Part shown: positions 1-8,215 of the stretch, in pieces
How positions within the stretch are numbered: the stretch's first letter is position 1
How the letters are laid out: each line of letters opens with the position of its first letter
Assembly: GCF_020400655.1 (NCBI RefSeq)
Contig: NZ_JAINRC010000001.1
Span: 868,001-932,000, forward strand
Direction of reading: 5' to 3'
Origin: Streptomyces spinosus
Lineage (GTDB): Bacteria > Actinomycetota > Actinomycetes > Streptomycetales > Streptomycetaceae
Length of the DNA stretch: 64,000 bases
Position numbers and translations under genes: made by a program
Notes under the pieces: model-generated
Seen by the model: the letters and a program-made list of their open reading frames with translations, nothing else
Database searches by the model: none
What the model was told of the DNA's origin: nothing

Positions 1-449
1 CCGACGTTGAACCAGACGGGGCTGTTGAAGCTGAAGATCTGGTGCAGGAGGGCGTACGCCAGCTCGTGCTCGAAGATCTCGGCGTCAGCGGGCGAGGCGA
101 AGTACTTGTAGTCCTCACCGGCCTTCCGGTACGTCTTCACGATGCGGTCGATCAGCTGCCTGAGGCTGGTCTCGCGCTGCGGGGTGCCGACGGCTCCCCG
201 GAAGTACTTGCTGGTGACGATGTTGACCGCGTTCACCGACCAGAAGTCGGGAAACTCGACGCCACGCTGCTCGAAGTTGACCGAGCCGTCGCGCCAGTTG
301 GTCATGACGACGTCACGGCGCTCCCACGACACCTCGTCGTACGGGTGCACTCCGGGGGTGGTGTGGATGCGCTCGATACGCAGTCCCTTGGTGGCCTTGG
401 TGCCCTTGGCTCGGGAACCTCGTGCCGGACCGCTCGCCGTCTCTGTCAT
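1..449 (-). CDS. nrdJ: Vitamin B12-dependent (class II) ribonucleotide reductase, N-terminal part
   Basis: Reduces ribonucleotides to deoxyribonucleotides using adenosylcobalamin, so it supplies dNTPs with or without oxygen. Only the first 149 codons are present; the gene runs off the left edge. The ATG start at 449 gives [16 protein letters not shown], followed by the conserved N-terminal region with [20 protein letters not shown] and [12 protein letters not shown], typical of actinobacterial NrdJ. It lies 165 bp downstream of nrdR on the same strand, the usual nrdR-nrdJ operon of Streptomyces. I see no cobalamin riboswitch in the nrdR-nrdJ gap; control is expected through the NrdR boxes upstream of nrdR. 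Family assignment is firm; the catalytic residues lie outside the window. Confidence 0.93.
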   Translation of the reverse strand, partial: MTETASGPARGSRAKGTKATKGLRIERIHTTPGVHPYDEVSWERRDVVMTNWRDGSVNFEQRGVEFPDFWSVNAVNIVTSKYFRGAVGTPQRETSLRQLIDRIVKTYRKAGEDYKYFASPADAEIFEHELAYALLHQIFSFNSPVWFNV

Positions 450-614
450 GCCGCCTCCCTGTACGGGCAAAAACGCCCTGAAGTGCCCATTTGTTCCGAT
501 GGGCACGTGTTTCTGTCGTGCGTTGCGGGCACCCTCAGCTGCCGCCCGCAACAGGTCTTGGTTCGCCGCCTCCCGGCCGGAACCCGGCTCTCCTCCCGGT
601 TTCCGGCCCTCCGG

Positions 615-1166
615 TCAGTCGGCGGCGCGTGCGGGCACGGGGACCTGAGTGGTCCCGCCGGACCCGCGATCGTCTTCCTGGCTCCCCGCTCCCGCGTCTT
701 CCCCGAGCACGGCGGGGCCTCCCGTCGCCTCCCTCAGCTCCGCGATGGCGGCCTCGAAGTCGTCGAGCGAGTCGAACGCCCGGTAGACGGAGGCGAACCG
801 CAGATAGGCGACGAGGTCGAGCTCCTGCAACGGGCCGAGTATGGCCAGACCCACGTCGTGGGTGGTCAGCTCGGCGCTGCCGGTCGCACGCACCGCCTCC
901 TCGACCCGCTGGCCCAGCTGGGCCAGCGCGTCCTCGGTGACAGGCCGTCCCTGGCACGCCTTGCGCACACCATTGATGATCTTGGTGCGACTGAAGGGCT
1001 CGGTGACTCCGGACCGCTTGACCACCATGAGCGAGCACGTCTCCACGGTCGTGAAACGACGGGAGCAGTCGGGGCACTGGCGGCGCCTGCGGATGGACGT
1101 GCCGTCGTCGGTCGTACGGCTGTCGACCACACGGCTGTCGGGATGCCTGCAGAAGGGACAGTGCAT
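615..1166 (-). CDS. nrdR: Transcriptional repressor NrdR
   Basis: Zinc-ribbon/ATP-cone repressor that senses nucleotide pools and represses ribonucleotide reductase genes. The start is the ATG of [17 protein letters not shown]; an in-frame start three codons upstream is less likely because the family begins MxCPxC. The zinc ribbon has CPFC near residue 3 and CPDC near residue 31. The ATP-cone follows ([16 protein letters not shown] onward, about residues 45-135). The C-terminal ~40 residues are a variable acidic tail. 183 residues is somewhat longer than the usual ~150-175 because of that tail. First gene of the nrdR-nrdJ operon and divergent from lexA. The tandem operators at 1273-1319 suggest autoregulation. 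Confidence 0.95.
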   Translation of the reverse strand: MHCPFCRHPDSRVVDSRTTDDGTSIRRRRQCPDCSRRFTTVETCSLMVVKRSGVTEPFSRTKIINGVRKACQGRPVTEDALAQLGQRVEEAVRATGSAELTTHDVGLAILGPLQELDLVAYLRFASVYRAFDSLDDFEAAIAELREATGGPAVLGEDAGAGSQEDDRGSGGTTQVPVPARAAD

Positions 1167-1272
1167 GTTCTCCAACCCTCCTCACAGCAGACTCGTCGGC
1201 CTCACAGGACCCACAGGTCCCGCGAAGCAGCCCTAAGCATAGGCGATCGCCGAGGCGTCTCGGACCCGGGGG

Positions 1273-1319
1273 ACCACAACTTCTGGGCTGCGGTAGCCAT
1301 CCAACCACTAGATGTAGGG
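1273..1319 (-). promoter_or_regulatory. Tandem NrdR boxes upstream of nrdR-nrdJ
   Basis: Two related 16-bp elements, accacaacttctgggc (1273-1288) and accactagatgtaggg (1304-1319), start exactly 31 bp apart, about three helical turns. Paired boxes with this phasing are the known NrdR operator arrangement upstream of ribonucleotide reductase genes. They lie roughly 110-150 bp upstream of the nrdR start, so they would control the nrdRJ operon. The similarity and the spacing are seen directly; NrdR binding is inferred. Confidence 0.65.
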
Positions 1320-1655
1320 ATTGGCTCATACAGCGAGGCAGACTCGCGTGTCGCGCCGGAAGGACGGCCCCGAGCGCCGTCGGCGACCTGCGGAGGACAC
1401 GCGGGCGCCGGGCAGTGTTCCCGCGAGGCTTGCGGGGATACGGTGGGCGCCACAGGGAGGAGGCGTGGCACTCCCGCGCAGAAAGGCCCCCGGCTCCCGG
1501 ACTGCGGGATTCCGGATGGCAGACTGGGGCCCGGCCCACGAGGCCGCCAGACCCCGGCGGTGAAGAGTACAACAATGGGCGCTTTTGTCCGCCAAGTGCC
1601 GCGCCAGCAATACACCCAGGCACGTGATCACGTCAGGCAAAACGCACTTTTTCAC

Positions 1656-1671
1656 TCGAACGTGTGTTTGG
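1656..1671 (+). promoter_or_regulatory. SOS (LexA) box upstream of lexA
   Basis: The sequence tCGAACgtgtGTTtG matches the actinobacterial/Gram-positive LexA box CGAAC-N4-GTTCG with one mismatch. It lies 60-75 bp upstream of the lexA GTG, consistent with autorepression of lexA. Confidence 0.85.
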
Positions 1672-1730
1672 CGCAACCTTTCGAAAGCAACTACCGTTGT
1701 GCAGCAGGGAGACCATCGAGAGGGGCCGAC

Positions 1731-2510
1731 GTGACCACCACCGCAGACAGTGCCACCATCACCGCCCAGGACCGCTCCTTGGGCCGAGTCGAGCCGGTGC
1801 ACGCGATGAACGAAGCCACGAATCCCGAGGGACCCAAGCGCTCCCTGCCGGGCCGACCTCCAGGCATCCGGGCGGACAGTTCCGGCCTCACCGACCGGCA
1901 GCGCCGGGTGATCGAGGTCATCAGGGACTCCGTACAGCGGCGCGGTTACCCGCCGTCGATGCGGGAGATCGGCCAGGCCGTCGGCCTCTCCAGCACGTCC
2001 TCGGTCGCCCATCAGCTCATGGCGCTCGAACGCAAGGGCTTCCTGCGCCGCGACCCGCACCGCCCGCGCGCCTACGAGGTGCGCGGCTCCGACCAGGCCG
2101 TCACCGTGCAGCCCACGGACACCGCCGGCAAGCCCGCCGCGTCGTACGTCCCGCTGGTCGGCCGCATCGCCGCCGGTGGCCCGATCCTCGCGGAGGAGTC
2201 CGTCGAGGACGTCTTCCCCCTCCCCCGCCAGCTCGTCGGCGACGGTGAACTGTTCGTCCTGAAGGTCGTCGGCGACTCGATGATCGAAGCCGCGATCTGC
2301 GACGGCGACTGGGTCACCGTCCGCCGCCAGCCGGTCGCCGAGAACGGCGACATCGTCGCCGCCATGCTCGACGGCGAAGCCACCGTCAAGCGCTTCAAGC
2401 GCGAGGACGGCCACGTATGGCTCCTCCCGCACAACGCGGCCTACGAGCCGATCCCCGGCGACGACGCGACCATCCTCGGCAAGGTCGTCGCCGTCCTGCG
2501 CCGCGTGTGA
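1731..2510 (+). CDS. lexA: SOS repressor LexA
   Basis: Represses DNA-damage genes and self-cleaves when stimulated by RecA filaments (recA is at 44-45 kb of this window). The GTG start at 1731 follows gagagggg and gives [16 protein letters not shown], the start known for Streptomyces LexA. The reading frame is open far upstream, but that extension does not resemble LexA. An N-terminal winged helix (about residues 52-118, with [20 protein letters not shown]) is followed by the S24 peptidase domain. The cleavage site is Ala148-Gly149 in RIAAGGP. The catalytic Ser183 is in VGDSM and Lys220 in EATVKRF. At 259 residues it carries the usual actinobacterial N-terminal extension. The SOS box is at 1656-1671. 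Confidence 0.97.
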   Translation: MTTTADSATITAQDRSLGRVEPVHAMNEATNPEGPKRSLPGRPPGIRADSSGLTDRQRRVIEVIRDSVQRRGYPPSMREIGQAVGLSSTSSVAHQLMALERKGFLRRDPHRPRAYEVRGSDQAVTVQPTDTAGKPAASYVPLVGRIAAGGPILAEESVEDVFPLPRQLVGDGELFVLKVVGDSMIEAAICDGDWVTVRRQPVAENGDIVAAMLDGEATVKRFKREDGHVWLLPHNAAYEPIPGDDATILGKVVAVLRRV

Positions 2511-2549
2511 CGGCCGCGGCGGGCGGGTCGGCCCGTCCGCTCCCTGACC

Positions 2550-2583
2550 GGGCCCCGGAACCCCTGCGCCGGTTCCGGGGCCC
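2550..2583 (+). terminator. Hairpin terminator after lexA
   Basis: A perfect 13-bp GC-rich stem (2550-2562 with 2571-2583) and an 8-nt loop, starting 40 bp after the lexA stop. There is no T run, which is common for Streptomyces terminators. Confidence 0.7.
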
Positions 2584-2680
2584 TGCGTATGCCCGGGGAC
2601 CCGGCGCATGCCCGTCCGAGGCCCCGGCTGTGTCCGGCGGCCCTGTGTTCATGGGCGGCCGTGGAATCCGAGCGCACCCC

Positions 2681-2714
2681 GGGGTAGTCCGGCCGGTGCC
2701 GGCCGGACTACCCC
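2681..2714 (-). terminator. Hairpin terminator downstream of the DinG-like helicase
   Basis: The perfect inverted repeat ggggtagtccggccgg (2681-2696) pairs with 2699-2714, four bases beyond the stop codon of the minus-strand helicase gene. lexA and this gene converge, so it may stop transcription in both directions. Confidence 0.75.
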
Positions 2715-2718
2715 GCTA

Positions 2719-4710
2719 TCACTTGGCCGCCGCCGGCTCAGCCTCCGCCTGCTTGGCCACGGCGTCGATCGCCGCCAGCGACTTGCGGACCTGATTGCGG
2801 TCCGTGGTGTACCAGAAGTCCGGCAGTGACGCCTTCAGATAGCCGCCGTAACGCGCGGTGGCCAGCCGCTGGTCCAGTACGGCGACCACACCCCGGTCGC
2901 CGGACGCCCGGACGAGACGGCCGGCGCCCTGTGCCATGAGCAGGGCCGCGTGCGTCGCGGCCACCGCCATGAAACCGTTGCCTCCCGCCTCCTCCACCGC
3001 CTTCTGGCGCGCGCTCATCAGCGGGTCGTCGGGCCGCGGGAACGGGATCTTGTCCATGACGACCAGCTGGCAGCTGGGGCCCGGGACGTCGACGCCCTGC
3101 CACAGTGACAGCGTGCCGAAGAGACACGTCCTCGGGTCGGCAGCGAAGTTCTTGATCAGTTCACCGAGCGTCTCCTCGCCCTGCAGCAGGATCGGGAACT
3201 CCGGGATCCGGGAGCGCAGCTCCTCCGCGGCGAGCTGAGCGGCCCGCATGGACGAGAACAGGCCGAGGGTGCGCCCGCCGGCCGCCTGGATCAGCTCGGT
3301 CAGCTCGTCCAGCATGTCGGAGCGCTCACCGTCGCGTGCCGGGCGGGCCAGATGCTTGGCGACGTAGAGGATGCCCTGCTTGCGGTAGTCGAAGGGCGAG
3401 CCGACGTCGACGCCCTTCCACTTCGGCAGGTCCTCGCCCTCCGCGCCTTCCGGGCCGAGCCCCAGGGAGGCGCCGACGCCGTTGAAATCGCCGCCCAGCT
3501 TGAGCGTCGCCGAGGTGAGGACCACGGTCCGGTCGGCGAACAGCTTCTCCCTGAGCAGACCGGAGACCGACATGGGCGCCACCCGGAGGGACGCGCCGAA
3601 GCGGTCGTGCCGCTCGTACCAGACGACGTCCCACTCCGAGCCGTTCACGACCCGCTCCGCCACGTCGTGCACCGTCTCCACCGAGGCCAGCGCCTGCTTG
3701 CGGACGGCGTCCTCGTCCTGGACGGACTTGTCGCGCGTCGCGCCGATCGCCGAGATCACCGTGCGGGCCGCGTCCCGCAGCGCCATCAGGGCATAGCCCA
3801 GGTCCTCCGGGATCTCCTCCAGGCGGCCCGGCAGGGCGAGTTCCATGAGCCGCTCGAAGCCCTCGGCGGCGGTCTGGAGCTGATCGGCTGCCTTCTCGTT
3901 GACCAACTTGGCGGCGCGACGCACCGCGCGGTTGACCTGCCCGGGCGTGAGTTCGCCGGTGGCGACGCCCGTGACGCGGGAGACGAGTTCATGCGCCTCG
4001 TCCACGATCAGCACCTCGTGCTGGGGCAGCACCGGGGCACCCTCGATGGCGTCGATGGCCAGCAGCGCGTGATTGGTGACCACCACCTCGGCGAGCTTGG
4101 CCCGCTCACGGGCCATCTCCGCGAAGCACTCGGCGCCGTACGCGCACTTCGACGCGCCCAGGCACTCCCGCGACGACACCGAGACCTGGGCCCAGGCACG
4201 GTCCGAGACGCCCGGGGTGAGATCGTCCCGGTCACCGCTCTCCGTCTCGTCGGCCCAGTCCCGCAGTCGAAGCAGGTCCTGGCCCAGCTTGCTGGTGGGC
4301 GCCGCGGCCTCGAACTGGTCGAAGAGCCCCTCTTCCTCGTCCTGCGGCATGCCCTCGTGCAGGCGGTGCAGACACAGGTAGTTCGACCTGCCCTTGAGCA
4401 TCGCGAAGTCCGGGCGTCGGCGCAGCAGCGGGTGCAGGGCGTCGACGGTGCGCGGGAGATCCCGCTCGACGAGCTGGCGCTGGAGGGCGAGCGTGGCCGT
4501 CGCGACCACCACGCGTTCTCCGTGCGCGAGCGCGGGCACGAGATAGCCGAGCGACTTTCCGGTGCCGGTGCCGGCCTGGACCAGCAGGTGTGATCCGTCG
4601 TCGATCGCCTCGGCGACCGCTTCGGCCATGGTCACCTGGCCGGGGCGCTCCGCTCCGCCGACGGCGGCGACGGCGGCGTGCAGGAGTTCGGGGAGGGAGG
4701 GCTTCGTCAT
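2719..4710 (-). CDS. dinG: DinG/XPD-family ATP-dependent DNA helicase
   Basis: A superfamily 2 helicase of the DinG/Rad3 type, predicted to unwind DNA 5'-3' and to resolve structures such as R-loops. Walker A is AGTGTGKS near residues 46-53 and the DEAH box is VDEAHEL. Between them are four cysteines (one in SNYLC, then ECLGASKCAYGAEC) placed as the Fe-S cluster ligands of this family. The C-terminal helicase half contains LFGTLSLWQGVDVPG and QGAGRLVR (motif VI). 663 residues is normal. No SOS box is seen directly upstream, despite being next to lexA. It is often annotated simply as an ATP-dependent helicase; the dinG symbol is by family. Confidence 0.88.
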   Translation of the reverse strand: MTKPSLPELLHAAVAAVGGAERPGQVTMAEAVAEAIDDGSHLLVQAGTGTGKSLGYLVPALAHGERVVVATATLALQRQLVERDLPRTVDALHPLLRRRPDFAMLKGRSNYLCLHRLHEGMPQDEEEGLFDQFEAAAPTSKLGQDLLRLRDWADETESGDRDDLTPGVSDRAWAQVSVSSRECLGASKCAYGAECFAEMARERAKLAEVVVTNHALLAIDAIEGAPVLPQHEVLIVDEAHELVSRVTGVATGELTPGQVNRAVRRAAKLVNEKAADQLQTAAEGFERLMELALPGRLEEIPEDLGYALMALRDAARTVISAIGATRDKSVQDEDAVRKQALASVETVHDVAERVVNGSEWDVVWYERHDRFGASLRVAPMSVSGLLREKLFADRTVVLTSATLKLGGDFNGVGASLGLGPEGAEGEDLPKWKGVDVGSPFDYRKQGILYVAKHLARPARDGERSDMLDELTELIQAAGGRTLGLFSSMRAAQLAAEELRSRIPEFPILLQGEETLGELIKNFAADPRTCLFGTLSLWQGVDVPGPSCQLVVMDKIPFPRPDDPLMSARQKAVEEAGGNGFMAVAATHAALLMAQGAGRLVRASGDRGVVAVLDQRLATARYGGYLKASLPDFWYTTDRNQVRKSLAAIDAVAKQAEAEPAAAK

Positions 4711-5030
4711 AGCCTGACCACCCTACGGCCCTGCACTGACAAACGGGGGGTCGTCACGGGGGCAGGCGGAGGGCTCACGGGCGGGGCTCCTGGGTGGGCT
4801 GGGGTTCCGGTGGTGGGTGGAAGCGGGTGCGGGGACTGGGCGTCGGAGCGGGGCGGGTGCGGGCCGGTGGCCGCGACCTGCTCGTCGGGCTGGGGCAGGG
4901 GCGGGCCGGTTCTCGCCGCCGGGTCGCCGCGGTGCCGGCCCGGGCGACTCGGCCAAGAACTTTTTTCCGTAGGCGGGAACACCACGGATCCCCCACTCGT
5001 ATCTATCTGTGAGCGCCCGGTCACTAGGCG
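4711..5030. other. 320-bp gap without a convincing gene
   Basis: Open frames here are short and of arbitrary composition. Near the right end agcgcc (5012-5017) can pair with ggcgct (5027-5032), overlapping the stop codon of the minus-strand acyltransferase; it could be a weak terminator. The promoter of the helicase gene should lie at the left end, but I cannot point to clear -35/-10 elements. Confidence 0.5.
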
Positions 5031-5801
5031 CTACAGGACATCGCGCAGGACTCGGTCCCGGATCATGAGGGCGGCCCGCTTGCCGGGCAGGTCGACCTCC
5101 GCCGCGAACCGGAAGCCCGCGCTCAGGAACGCGGCGACGGAGGGGGTGTTGCGAAGATCGGGTTCCGCGACGACACGTGCGCACGGGGGACGCCGGTCGA
5201 GGATCAGGCCGGCCACGGCTCGGAGCAGGACGGATCCCAGTCCTCGTCCCCGGTCGGCGGCGTCCCCGACGAGGAGGTGGATCCCGGTGTCGTGCGGACG
5301 GGCCGGGTAGTGACAGGCCAGCGGATCCAGGTCGGCACGGTAGATCTCCCAGTAGCTCATCGGGGTGCCGTCCAGTACGCCGAGGCACGGCACGCTGCGC
5401 CCGTCGCCGTGCAGCTGCGCCCTCAGGTGGTGCTCCGTCCGCGTCCGGGGCCCGGCCAGCTCCCAGAACTCGGCGACGGCGGGGTCGTTCATCCAGCGGT
5501 GGACGAGCGAGAGGTCCTGATCAAGGCGTACGGGCGTCAGCCGGAAGGAGCCGGCCGGGGTCACCACCGAGCCCCACGTGGCGAGTCGGCCGAGGAGACC
5601 GGTCGTCGCGCCGGCGCGGAGGGCGACGAACTTCGCGGGCAGGCACAGCTCCAGCGTGTCCTCGCTGTCCGGCTCCTCGTCCTGGACGGTGAGCCGTCCG
5701 AAGAGGGGGCTCCGGGGCCCTTCGGTGGCCGCGTGGCGGGTGGTGCTGTCCCGTTGGGCCGGGCGAGGGCCGGTTCCGGCGCCGGCGTCGGTGGGGGGCA
5801 C
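5031..5801 (-). CDS. GNAT acyltransferase of the siderophore type (RhbD/IucB/AlcB-like)
   Basis: Predicted to transfer an acyl group from acyl-CoA to an amine or hydroxylamine in siderophore assembly. The GTG start at 5801 has gagagg at proper spacing. The first ~80 residues are a variable leader. From TPAGSFRLTPVRLDQDLSLV the protein matches the siderophore GNAT fold, with the characteristic HRWMNDPAVAEFWELAG, YWEIYRADLDPL and the acetyl-CoA binding region DRGRGLGSVLLRAV. Third gene of the aminotransferase-synthetase-acyltransferase cluster, 105 bp after the synthetase. The acyl donor cannot be read from the sequence. No hydroxylase gene is adjacent, so the acceptor may be an amine. Confidence 0.8.
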   Translation of the reverse strand: MPPTDAGAGTGPRPAQRDSTTRHAATEGPRSPLFGRLTVQDEEPDSEDTLELCLPAKFVALRAGATTGLLGRLATWGSVVTPAGSFRLTPVRLDQDLSLVHRWMNDPAVAEFWELAGPRTRTEHHLRAQLHGDGRSVPCLGVLDGTPMSYWEIYRADLDPLACHYPARPHDTGIHLLVGDAADRGRGLGSVLLRAVAGLILDRRPPCARVVAEPDLRNTPSVAAFLSAGFRFAAEVDLPGKRAALMIRDRVLRDVL

Positions 5802-5906
5802 GGTGCGCTCCTCTCAGGAGACGTGGTGGGTCATGTTCCTCGGACGGGGGACGGTGGTCGGCTCGTCGAGGTCGGTCCGCTCAGGTGGTGCGCGGCGGTA
5901 CTTCGT

Positions 5907-8003
5907 TCACGCGTGAAGGGGGTTGGCGATGGTGACGTAGACGGACTGGGTGTCGACCGGGCCCACGAGTTCGTCGAGACCGTGCAGCCGGGTCAGCAGG
6001 TTGGCCTTGCAGCGCAGGACGGGTGAGTCGAGGAGGCGGCCGGGCAGGGAGGTGCGCAGCGGGGCGGGCCCCGAGGCGAGACCGGTGAGGAAGCGGCGGA
6101 AGGCCGAGAGCAGCAGCCGTTCGTCGGCGAGGCACTGGGAGCCGAAGGCACCGATCAGACCGAGCACGTTGTTGACGGCGAGGTAGTAGGCGAGGCGCTC
6201 GTCGGCGACCTCGTCCGGGACGAAGGTGTCACTGTGCTCGCCGATGCCGGGCAGCCGGGCCGTCAGTTCGGCGCGCCGGGACTCGCGGAAGTAGTACCCC
6301 TGGTTGTCGCGGTAACGGCCGCCGGTGGGCCACCCGTCACCGTCCAGCAGGACCAGCGTGTTCTGCTGGTGCGCTTCGAGGGCGATGCCGGCCTCGCCGT
6401 CCAGCCAGAGGACGGGCCGGACGACCTGCTCCAGGTAGCGCAGGAACCACTCGGCGGCGACCGCGCCGACGGGTCGGCCGGTACGCGTGGCGAGACCTGC
6501 GACGACTCGGGCCAGCCGGGACCGCATCGGCCGAGCGGAGTGGTGCGGCGCGGTGCCGGCGGGCGGCTCGGGGAACGGGCGGGGGGCGATCAGTCCGGCG
6601 ACGCAGCCGGCGTCGTCGGCCGGGGTGAACGGGTTGTGCCGGATCACCACGTCGAGACCGGGCAGGGGCAGGCCGTCCGGGCCGTCGACGGCGAGCCAGG
6701 CCGGGTCGCGGACGATGTCGAAATCGGGGTGGGCGGTCTGCCACTGGCGGGCGAGCCCGGTGCGCAGGAGCCGGTGCACCTCGACTCCCCGGTGGAGTTC
6801 CTTGCGGAGGTTCTCCCGGCGGGAGTTGGTGATGCTCAGGGCCAGCGAGAGCTTGAGCATCGCGGGGGCGCCGGATCGGTACACGGTGCGTACGGAGGAG
6901 GTGGGACACCAGGGAGCGCCCAGGGGTCCGAGGTCCCGGAGCAGCCCCGAGTCGAGCAGCGCGGCGACGGGCGCGCGGTGCCGGACCTCGCGGGCCTGCC
7001 AGGGGTGCAGTGGCAGGGCGGTGTGACCGTCGGGCAGCGGCAGGGCGGTGCCGGCGAGGCGGCGGACGAGGTGCCCGGCGGGCACGGCACGGCCGCGCTC
7101 GGTCCAGGCGGAGTCGGTCGCGAGGAGAGAGGGGTCGACGGCCAGCCAGTGCAGGGGGAAGGAGCCACGCAGCTCCGGTGAGTACCGCTCGGCTTCCGCT
7201 TCGGTCAGGCCTTCCCTGCTCTTCGGGGTCGGATGCAGCGGGTGTCCGAGCAGGAGGGCCTGCTCGGCGCCGAGGAAGCGGTCGGGGGTGTCGGCGGGGT
7301 GTGCCCGCCGGTGCCGGATGAAGGTCGCCGTACGGCGGACGGAGTCGGCGACTCTGGCCACGAGGTCCGGGCCGTCGGCTCGGTCTCCGGCGCCGGTGTG
7401 AGGACGGGGAACGGTGACGTCTGAGCCGGTGCTGTGGGAACCGGTGCCCTGGGGACCGATGCCGTCAGTGGAGTCCGAGGAGGTGCGCGGCGGGGAGGAG
7501 GTGGTGCCGGCCGGCTCGGGGGCGGTTTCCCGCGCGAGGAGGGCCGCGAGGGTGACGGCGTCGACGGGTGGCGCCGCGTCGGACGCGTCGGCCAGACGCG
7601 GGAGGCCGAAGCGGTGCCAGCCCGTCGGGGACCAGTGACGGACCGGTGCGATCAGGGTGGCGCCGCTGGCCGGCAGTGGGATGTGGAGGCTGCCCGCCGT
7701 GGGAGCGGTCAGACCGGTCTCGCGGGCCCAGCACCGCAGGAGGTTCTCGACGGCGGCGGCCTGGGCCGCGGCGTGGGGATCGGGGTCCTCCAGCGGATCC
7801 GGGTCCTCCAGCGGATCCGGATGCTCCAGCAGATCCGGATGCTCCAGCGGACCGGGGCTCTCGACCGCACCGGCCTCGGGAGCCGGCCGCCGGACGGGAT
7901 CGGGGTGCCGCTTGCTCTGCTGCGGGACCGACTCGGTGAGCGGTGCGGCGGAGGACGGGGCGCCGGTGCCTCCCCGGTCGTCGGGGGTGGGGATGGCGTT
8001 CAT
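5907..8003 (-). CDS. IucA/IucC-family NRPS-independent siderophore synthetase
   Basis: An ATP-dependent condensing enzyme that joins a carboxylate (often citrate) to an amine or alcohol, as in the aerobactin, rhizobactin and desferrioxamine pathways. The ATG at 8003 follows gaggag; the frame is open further upstream but without a ribosome site. Residues ~45-75 are an acidic DP/LE repeat coded by tandem 18-bp units (7777-7848). The synthetase region contains LPLHPWQAREV, PTSSVRTVYR, KLSLALSITNSRRENL, EAHQQNTLVLLDGDGWP and YRDNQGYYF, diagnostic of the family. The C-terminal FhuF-like half ends with NPLHA. 698 residues is longer than typical (~580-620) owing to the N-terminal extension. Substrates are unknown. 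Confidence 0.9.
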   Translation of the reverse strand: MNAIPTPDDRGGTGAPSSAAPLTESVPQQSKRHPDPVRRPAPEAGAVESPGPLEHPDLLEHPDPLEDPDPLEDPDPHAAAQAAAVENLLRCWARETGLTAPTAGSLHIPLPASGATLIAPVRHWSPTGWHRFGLPRLADASDAAPPVDAVTLAALLARETAPEPAGTTSSPPRTSSDSTDGIGPQGTGSHSTGSDVTVPRPHTGAGDRADGPDLVARVADSVRRTATFIRHRRAHPADTPDRFLGAEQALLLGHPLHPTPKSREGLTEAEAERYSPELRGSFPLHWLAVDPSLLATDSAWTERGRAVPAGHLVRRLAGTALPLPDGHTALPLHPWQAREVRHRAPVAALLDSGLLRDLGPLGAPWCPTSSVRTVYRSGAPAMLKLSLALSITNSRRENLRKELHRGVEVHRLLRTGLARQWQTAHPDFDIVRDPAWLAVDGPDGLPLPGLDVVIRHNPFTPADDAGCVAGLIAPRPFPEPPAGTAPHHSARPMRSRLARVVAGLATRTGRPVGAVAAEWFLRYLEQVVRPVLWLDGEAGIALEAHQQNTLVLLDGDGWPTGGRYRDNQGYYFRESRRAELTARLPGIGEHSDTFVPDEVADERLAYYLAVNNVLGLIGAFGSQCLADERLLLSAFRRFLTGLASGPAPLRTSLPGRLLDSPVLRCKANLLTRLHGLDELVGPVDTQSVYVTIANPLHA
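7777..7848. repeat. Four tandem 18-bp units inside the siderophore synthetase gene
   Basis: Units of the form ggatccgggtcctccagc repeat at 7777, 7795, 7813 and 7831 with few differences. On the minus strand they encode the acidic repeat LE(H/D)PD(P/L) near the protein's N terminus. In-frame (6 codons per unit), so copy-number change would not break the gene. Confidence 0.85.
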
Positions 8004-8215
8004 GACGCTCCTCTGGGGCTGGAGTGGGGGTGCGGACTCGTTCGCCGTCCGCTCGGGCGCCGTTCCTCCGGGGCCGGCGGTCGGTGGGGGCGGGATGGCC
8101 GTGTGGTTGTGGCCGGCGGTGGACGCCGGCCTGGACGCCCGAAGGGGGCTGAACGGGAATGGGAAGCGGTGTGCGCCCGCAGGCGGGCGTCGGGGGCGCC
8201 CGGCGCGGCCGGTGG

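Noticed and set aside
450..614. Cobalamin riboswitch before nrdJ
   Set aside because: I found no B12-box-like conserved core in the short nrdR-nrdJ gap; B12 switches control class I nrdAB in Streptomyces instead.
42..1730. Upstream extension of the lexA reading frame back to position 42
   Set aside because: Crosses nrdR, nrdJ and both operators; composition is that of an antisense shadow; the known LexA start with ribosome site is at 1731.
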